A DNA stretch of 25,309 bases. It comes from Mucidula mucida (Eukaryota > Basidiomycota > Agaricomycetes > Agaricales > Physalacriaceae). The notes under the pieces were generated by a model. That model saw nothing but the letters and a program-made list of their open reading frames with translations, ran no database searches and was not told where the DNA came from. The position numbers and the translations under genes are program-made. Below are positions 20,797 through 25,309 of this stretch, piece by piece (positions within the stretch are counted from its first letter, which is position 1; each line of letters starts with the position of its first letter). The stretch is taken from contig JADNYV010000495.1 in the NCBI GenBank assembly GCA_015501055.1, positions 1 to 25,309 of the forward strand. The letters are read 5' to 3'.

Positions 20797-23700
20797 ACAC
20801 GACCTTGACGGGCTAAGCGAACAAATGAGTGAGACATCGACTTCGCCTGAGATTTGGACATGCCTTTTGCGCCATATACGACTGGAAAATGGACTCATAC
20901 CAACCCAAAGTCAGGCTGTCGACAATCTTACCAACTTCAGCCCCGAGGAGAGTCTTCTCCCAAGCCGGCGAGATGACACCGTCCTTCAAAGGCAAGAAAC
21001 GATTCTCGCGCGTAACAGCAATATGGATAGGTATGAGACACAAAAACGCCACCAGCCACTCTCCAAGTCGAAACTCGGACAACGGCAATTTCCCAACTTC
21101 AGCATGCAAGTCCCGCAAGGGACACGCGGAGACGTGAATATCCACCAACGTGTTCTCCGTCGGTTTTCCAGTTGCGTGTTCGAATTCCAATACTAGTGAT
21201 TCGAAGTGCGGGCGATAGTTCGCAAAGTCACGATCCGTGGCAAATAGAAGAGTTTTCTTTGCGTTCCTGACATCGGCCAGATGATGGCGGATAGAAGCGA
21301 CGACAGGAAAACGCATCCATACGTCCGAATGACAGTCGATCAGAGAGTTGTGAACTGTTCGGCAGTCAAGAGTAGTAACTGTGCGAGCGTTCTGTTCCTT
21401 GAACTGGAACTCAGTGATTTTCGTCGTAATATCGAAAGCAAATGACTGCGCTACGTGAGACTCAAAGTCTAGGCTCACGAGGTGGGTGCAATTGCGATCA
21501 ATAAGAGCAGTCAATAGCAAGGGCCCGGAAGGCTTTAACGGTAGAGCGTGGGTAAATGGTTCGCCAGAGCCAAATGTACTGCAATGGTAGGCATGGATCA
21601 TTGTCTCTTCTGCGTCTTGGTTTTGTTTAACCAAGAAGAGACAGGCCCCATCAGGCGACGGATGGATAGAATCGGGAATCGTGTTCAATGATAGCGTGGC
21701 AGGTCTGTGCGAGAGTCAGCTGGTTGTTGTAATTGCGAATGAAGCAGCGTACCGAAATTGTTGGGCGACAAGGGAGAATATTCGAGCCTGCCCGGACGAA
21801 TCAACAAGGAAGACTTCTTCGCTGTTCAGAATGAAGCAGGCATGTGCGATGGAGACTCCAGGCTGGTACCAGTTCATGAGAGGCACCGCACTTCCCCAAC
21901 CTTGTAGCACGCTAAAAGACTCGTCAAAGCAAAACAAATGTAATTGTAGCTAAGTGGGATGGTAAACCACTAACACTTCAGAATGAAGTGAAGACAGACC
22001 TTTATTGGGGCACAAATGAGAAGCATGCGTTTTCGCTCGTCAAAAGCAAACAGAAGATCATGTTCTAATTTATCCTCATGGACAACTTTTTTTGCACGGC
22101 GATGGGCTATAGCATTCTGCAGAAACTGACCACTCTCGAAGTAAACCGAGACGTTGCGACCATCACTGACGATAAGCAGTAGCTTTCCCCCTTCGACGAT
22201 ATGAAAATAGCTAAGGGCACTGTTGAGTACACCGAAAATCATTAATCAAACGTGAAACGTACAGTATGCGATGAGAGAATGGCATCTCAAAGCTGTGATT
22301 GAAACGATCAGATATTTGAGGTTTGGGGACGAAGCTGTGATCCATCTTGATAGTCTGCTGGTCGTCCTGCGCGATCTGAAAGACATGCACGGTATAGACA
22401 AGCACAGGGTCGGTCTTTCGAGTAGTGGACCCGGTAGCCAAAAAGTCACTTTCTATATCAGTTGTCAGCAATTGGATATCCCAAGACCTAAGCCAGAGAC
22501 TTACGGGAAACACTATAAGAGACTGGTCGCCGAGATATGAAATTGATGTGTAGGTGACATCTGCGCACACGCTCAGGGATCACCATCAAGTTGAGAAAAG
22601 TAGCTTACGGATGGTCTCTATTAGCATCATTGATTGCACTGAGCAGTTGGGCTTGGGATTCGCGTCGTGCTTGCTCACATTGGTTGGCTTCCTCCCTCGA
22701 TAATTGATTGTTGCATGCATCCTTTATTGCTGCCATCGCTTTCGCTGTCAAGGTCTTCGAGACCCGATCTATTTCATGCTGCAGATGTGCCACGGCAAGA
22801 TCTTTGGCGTCATTTATGAATTCTTCCAGTCGTGGCTCCACTTGGTGATAGACGTCAAGGTTGGCAAGAAATTGGCCATTAGGGATGGAGTTCGAAAGGT
22901 CTGTTAACTTTTGCAGCTTAGAGGAAGGTCCTGACGACGTCCAGTAACCGTAAATGGTGCCGAAGATGCCCTTACGCTCCGACTTTGCAAGGGATTGTTC
23001 CAGGCCCACCGAAAGCATGGCTGTAATGAAGGACTCGCGATCGTCGCTTGTCAGCTCGAGAAGTCCCGATGATGCGTCTCTTGAGACTTATGAATTCCTT
23101 CTTCGTAATTGCCTTGATATCCAATTTATCCAAAGCGTCTCGAAACGATGGGTACACATTGACGAAGCCATCGAGCCGTTCTGACGGGAACGAGTCTCAG
23201 AACATGGGTAAGGATTTGTTTTCAAGGGCCTACCATTGAAGAGATCGGCATCGTCTGTCTCAGCGTCGTCGTCGTTGCTGCAGAGAGTCGACTTGTCGAA
23301 AGACCTGAAATACCATGAACTCAGCAGATGACTCGCAGAGAACGTACATACGGATATTCATCGAGAACTCTTGTAATAACGGCATGTCTGACCAGCGGTC
23401 TTAGATCATTCTCGCTGGGAGCCGCTTTCTTCAGCTCTTCGTGATGAGCATCCTTCCAGCCCTGGATTGCCTTCGCATTTGTACGCGCACGATTATACCA
23501 AGCTGCGACAGCGTCAGGGTAGCACTTATCCAACCCATTCTCGACCAAGATCTGGACCGTCTCATTGTCTGCATCGGCAGCGATAGAAAGATGGCCAGCA
23601 TCGACACTAACAAAGCGATGAGAAGAATTAGAAGACGAACCCCTCATTGATATGTTTGCTTACATGCGATTACGGAGTTTGAGAGGGGAACAGCTTTCCC

Positions 23701-24996
23701 TTTCGAAGGAGTTGTGAGTTTCGGTCGACGGTTTGTACGACGTTGTTACAAACGCCTGAGCGGTCTCCCCATTCAATAGACGAGGTAGATAAGTATGATC
23801 GGTGTCATCATCGGAGTCCGTGGGGAGCACAGTGTTATCGATAGCTTTGCTCTGAACCTGAAGAATGTTTGAACTCCAACTACGACGAGTCGACAGTAGA
23901 ATGTACCTCAAAGCCAGGTCGCATGGCTACGTCCTCGTCTTGCTGGTTGGACTTAGACACCTCAAAAGTGAACACACGGTCGAAAGATTCTTCGTCGAGA
24001 TCCATCGGGAGAATGTCGTCGCTTTCATCTATTTTCCATACGAGGGTAGTCGCGAACTCAGGAGGAATCAAACAAACAACTTGGTGTGCAATCTTGGAAA
24101 GGTATCTAATCAAGAATGAGATTGACGACCCAAAAGTTGGTGTTTTCAATTCCTGACCTCATGAATGTTACTCGATTGCGGCGGACCGAGCTGACGCAGT
24201 CGTCGTGCCATGTCGTTTTTGTAAACAACATATGCAGAAGCTGGAGAAGTCTTGACGAGATAGAGACCCGAACTGAGACCAACATGGGGATTGTCGCTGA
24301 CAATTCTTTGCTGCCTGTAAGAGATGCCAAAGGTTCAAAAGCAGCCGTGACATACAACGAGAAACGCACTCGTCTTGACGAAGAACTCCCACGGACACTA
24401 AGAAAGAGGCCAGTTCGTTCTTGGGTCCATAAATACCGATGGGTTGCAAAGAAAGACGATCGAGGGCCTTGAAGTCAACCCGGGTCATGGACTGATACGC
24501 GCCAGGGCAGACATCATTGATAAAAGATGACAGAGAGGGCTGGTCGATGATGATCTTATCGACTATAGAATAGCATACCGTGAGGGCAAGATCTATGATA
24601 TAAGACGCGCGTGCGTACCCGTGCCTCCACTGCTTTGTTCGCTGATAAGATCAAGGAGTCGATACGTGTCTTTCAGCGCATTCAAAGGATTCATATTGTC
24701 GGCCTTCCGTTCAACCTTGCCGGACTCGTGACTGACGTCGCGCATCTCGACGTCGGAGTCGCGCACGATTCGCGAGGCTCCGTTTTGCTTGGAGGATTGA
24801 TCTAAGCATTTAGAAGTAAGTCAACGGCGGCCGACGACAATGAAGAAAAAACAGCTTACCGTCTAGACGCTGCCGCTTTTCGGGACCTAAGACGGTGTCA
24901 TTGTTGAGCAATGCGTACTCATTGTGAATAGAGACGCGTACGTTTATCTGTGTCGTCCTGCGGGAAAACATCTGGAGGAACAAAGTCGTTGGCCAT
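20797..24996 (-). other. N-terminal half of giant GTPase: unknown plus propeller-like region
   Basis: Exons 1-15 encode roughly the first 1140 residues. The start is polar with a basic KRQRL patch. A conserved module follows (IYGPKNELASFLVSVGVL, SSGLYLVK, then TTWHDDCVSSVRRNRVTFMR after the first frame break). A charged helical region (about 22609-23060) has a long run suited to coiled coil. Exons 12-15 give repeated strand-like blocks such as ALSYFHIVEGGKLLLIVS, EVFLVDSSGQARIFSLV and SPDGACLFLV, which look like blades of a beta-propeller. The propeller call is by pattern only; the exact fold is unproven. Confidence 0.5.
20813..20863 (-). other. GC-AG intron 1 of 3
   Basis: This intron of the giant GTPase gene begins GCATGT after the exon end CAAAAG and ends CTTAG. 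Splicing joins MAQK to PVKVVSSM in phase 0. No GT donor close by keeps the frame. GC donors are a minor class and usually need a strong AG|G exon match, which is present. Confidence 0.75.
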
Positions 24997-25105
24997 GATG
25001 GAGGGAAGCAAAGAGACGGCTGAGCGACCCGCAGAGCTGAAAGAGATCGATCGGGTGACTTGACTGCAAAATTAGAAGGTCGCCTCGTTGGTGTACTTCT
25101 TTCAG
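24997..25105. promoter_or_regulatory. Probable promoter of the giant GTPase gene
   Basis: This is the sequence directly upstream of the GTPase start codon. If the tentative plus-strand gene at the right edge is real, the segment is a shared divergent promoter of about 0.1 kb or less, in line with the other head-to-head pairs here. No TATA box is seen. Its 3' part could be an intron of the plus-strand gene, ending in the pyrimidine-rich acceptor TTCTTTCAG at 25105. Confidence 0.35.
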
Positions 25106-25309
25106 CATGTATTGAAGCAAGATACGCCTCTCAACCAATCCGATCCATTGGAACCATTAGTTTTCGGCTCTGCATCCCTTTCTATCGCCGGTAAGCGCCA
25201 GCAATTAGTGTTAGGCTGAGTGTAACTTAATCACCAGCAAGCGCCGCATCCCACGTCCATTTCGTAGAACTTCGCCCGAGCCATGAAGGCCGAGCCCATG
25301 GACGACAAT
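25106..25309 (+). CDS. Possible partial gene running off the right edge
   Basis: Two candidate exons, 25106-25190 and 25238-25309, are separated by a clean 47-nt intron (GTAAGC to ACCAG). Read from the acceptor at 25105 they give HVLKQDTPLNQSDP, then VFGSASLSIAGASAASHVHF and VELRPSHEGRAHG, open to the window end. I do not recognise the protein. A first exon could start at the ATGATG at 24995, which would overlap the GTPase start codon on the other strand, so the true 5' end is unclear. Support is one good intron and an open frame only. Confidence 0.3.

Larger units (their letters stand above)
19816..20812 (-). other. GB1/RHD3-like GTPase domain of the giant protein
   Basis: Exons 16-23 carry a large-GTPase domain. 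The P-loop GEQSVGKS is at about residues 1145-1152 (20790-20706, split by an intron after its first base G). A switch-like TT-EGVW segment follows (20605 region). The G3-type motif is DFEG, followed by VHSIERSAQEDTLLVLFNTA; next is a hydrophobic strand ending VIIIKD, which is like the R/K-D form of G4 in guanylate-binding, atlastin and RHD3-type GTPases rather than the Ras NKxD. A helical segment (EFSLKFQKIVQEEQ, RLHAGRLNIVPWPVIESKNF) follows. The class is inferred from these motifs. A one-base deletion about 12 codons after the P-loop breaks the frame. Confidence 0.7.
16238..24996 (-). pseudogene. Giant GTPase-Cys-rich-vWA protein gene, frame-broken
   Basis: A 44-exon model runs from the ATG at 24996 to the TGA at 16240-16238; repaired length would be about 2184 aa. 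Exons: 24942-24996, 24860-24886, 24619-24801, 24370-24562, 24158-24314, 23907-24105, 23664-23857, 23352-23606, 23234-23304, 22609-23180, 22505-22560, 22263-22452, 22000-22219, 21753-21949, 20864-21704, 20788-20812, 20650-20729, 20543-20605, 20418-20491, 20236-20370, 20144-20181, 20073-20091, 19816-20022, 19739-19763, 19589-19689, 19050-19537, 18975-18998, 18787-18922, 18659-18732, 18474-18602, 18303-18420, 18239-18248, 18079-18187, 17990-18027, 17630-17941, 17570-17578, 17478-17517, 17413-17429, 17191-17362, 17125-17142, 16712-17071, 16569-16658, 16365-16524, 16238-16312. Order: unknown N-terminus, probable beta-propeller, GTPase, Cys/His region, vWA. Frame breaks lie at 24216-24220, about 23065-23100 and about 20684-20690, with a stop at 18141-18143. 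Splice sites are well preserved, so decay is recent or the breaks are assembly errors. I recall similar full-length proteins in mushroom fungi; function unknown. Confidence 0.72.

Noticed and set aside
22453..22570. Straight read-through of the minus frame across 22453-22504 and an alternative 37-nt intron upstream
   Set aside because: A textbook intron (GTAAGT, CTGAC branch, ATATAG, 52 nt) lies there. Using it with the CAG acceptor at 22561 restores the frame on both sides without an extra lesion.
1..25309. CRISPR arrays, operon-type ribosome binding sites, viral or toxin genes
   Set aside because: Nothing of the kind is visible; the gene structure is eukaryotic throughout.

Overview
The window is nuclear DNA of a fungus, most likely an Agaricomycete-type basidiomycete. 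The evidence is very short introns (37-58 nt) with GTRNGT-like donors, nearly every gene split by several of them, gene starts only 63-81 bp apart, and a giant GTPase/vWA protein whose sequence I associate with mushroom-forming fungi. The species cannot be named. I built the gene models by hand, matching splice sites to phase and to family conservation. For the four spliced genes that look intact the exon sums are exact multiples of three.

Layout. 1-2249: no gene recognised. 2250-4384 (-): Sas10/Utp3 of the small-subunit processome, 6 exons, 624 aa. 4448-5076 (+): mitochondrial ribosomal protein uS12m, 3 exons, 175 aa, head-to-head with SAS10 across 63 bp. 5335-6111 (-): tail-anchored Qc-SNARE of the syntaxin-8 type, 5 exons, 202 aa. 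6193-7818 (+): intronless IucA/IucC-type (NRPS-independent) siderophore synthetase, 541 aa, head-to-head with the SNARE across 81 bp. A perfect match to the fungal iron-GATA-factor site ATCWGATAA directly abuts its ATG. 7819-10442: non-coding stretch holding a diverged tandem duplication and a recurring AGCCAT-centred motif. 10443-15339 (-): Dnf1/2-type P4-ATPase lipid flippase, 14 exons, 1416 aa. 15340-16237: intergenic. 16238-24996 (-): a 44-exon gene for a roughly 2180-residue protein combining a propeller-like N-terminal half, a GB1/RHD3-like GTPase domain, a long Cys/His-rich region and a C-terminal vWA domain. Right edge (+): perhaps the first exons of another gene.

The most notable locus is the giant GTPase-vWA gene. 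Its 43 introns are well formed, three of them being GC-AG introns around the G domain, yet the reading frame is broken by three single-step frameshifts and one in-frame stop. The other five genes (about 8.9 kb of coding sequence) show no lesion. I therefore read it as a young pseudogene, with assembly error as the main alternative. The second highlight is the iron-acquisition gene: a bacterial-type siderophore synthetase with conserved catalytic residues, no introns, and a predicted iron-repression site.

The genes do not form one pathway. SAS10 and uS12m share a ribosome theme (cytosolic 18S processing and the mitochondrial small subunit). The SNARE and the flippase both serve endomembrane traffic. 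The siderophore synthetase stands alone, with no transporter or tailoring gene beside it in the window.
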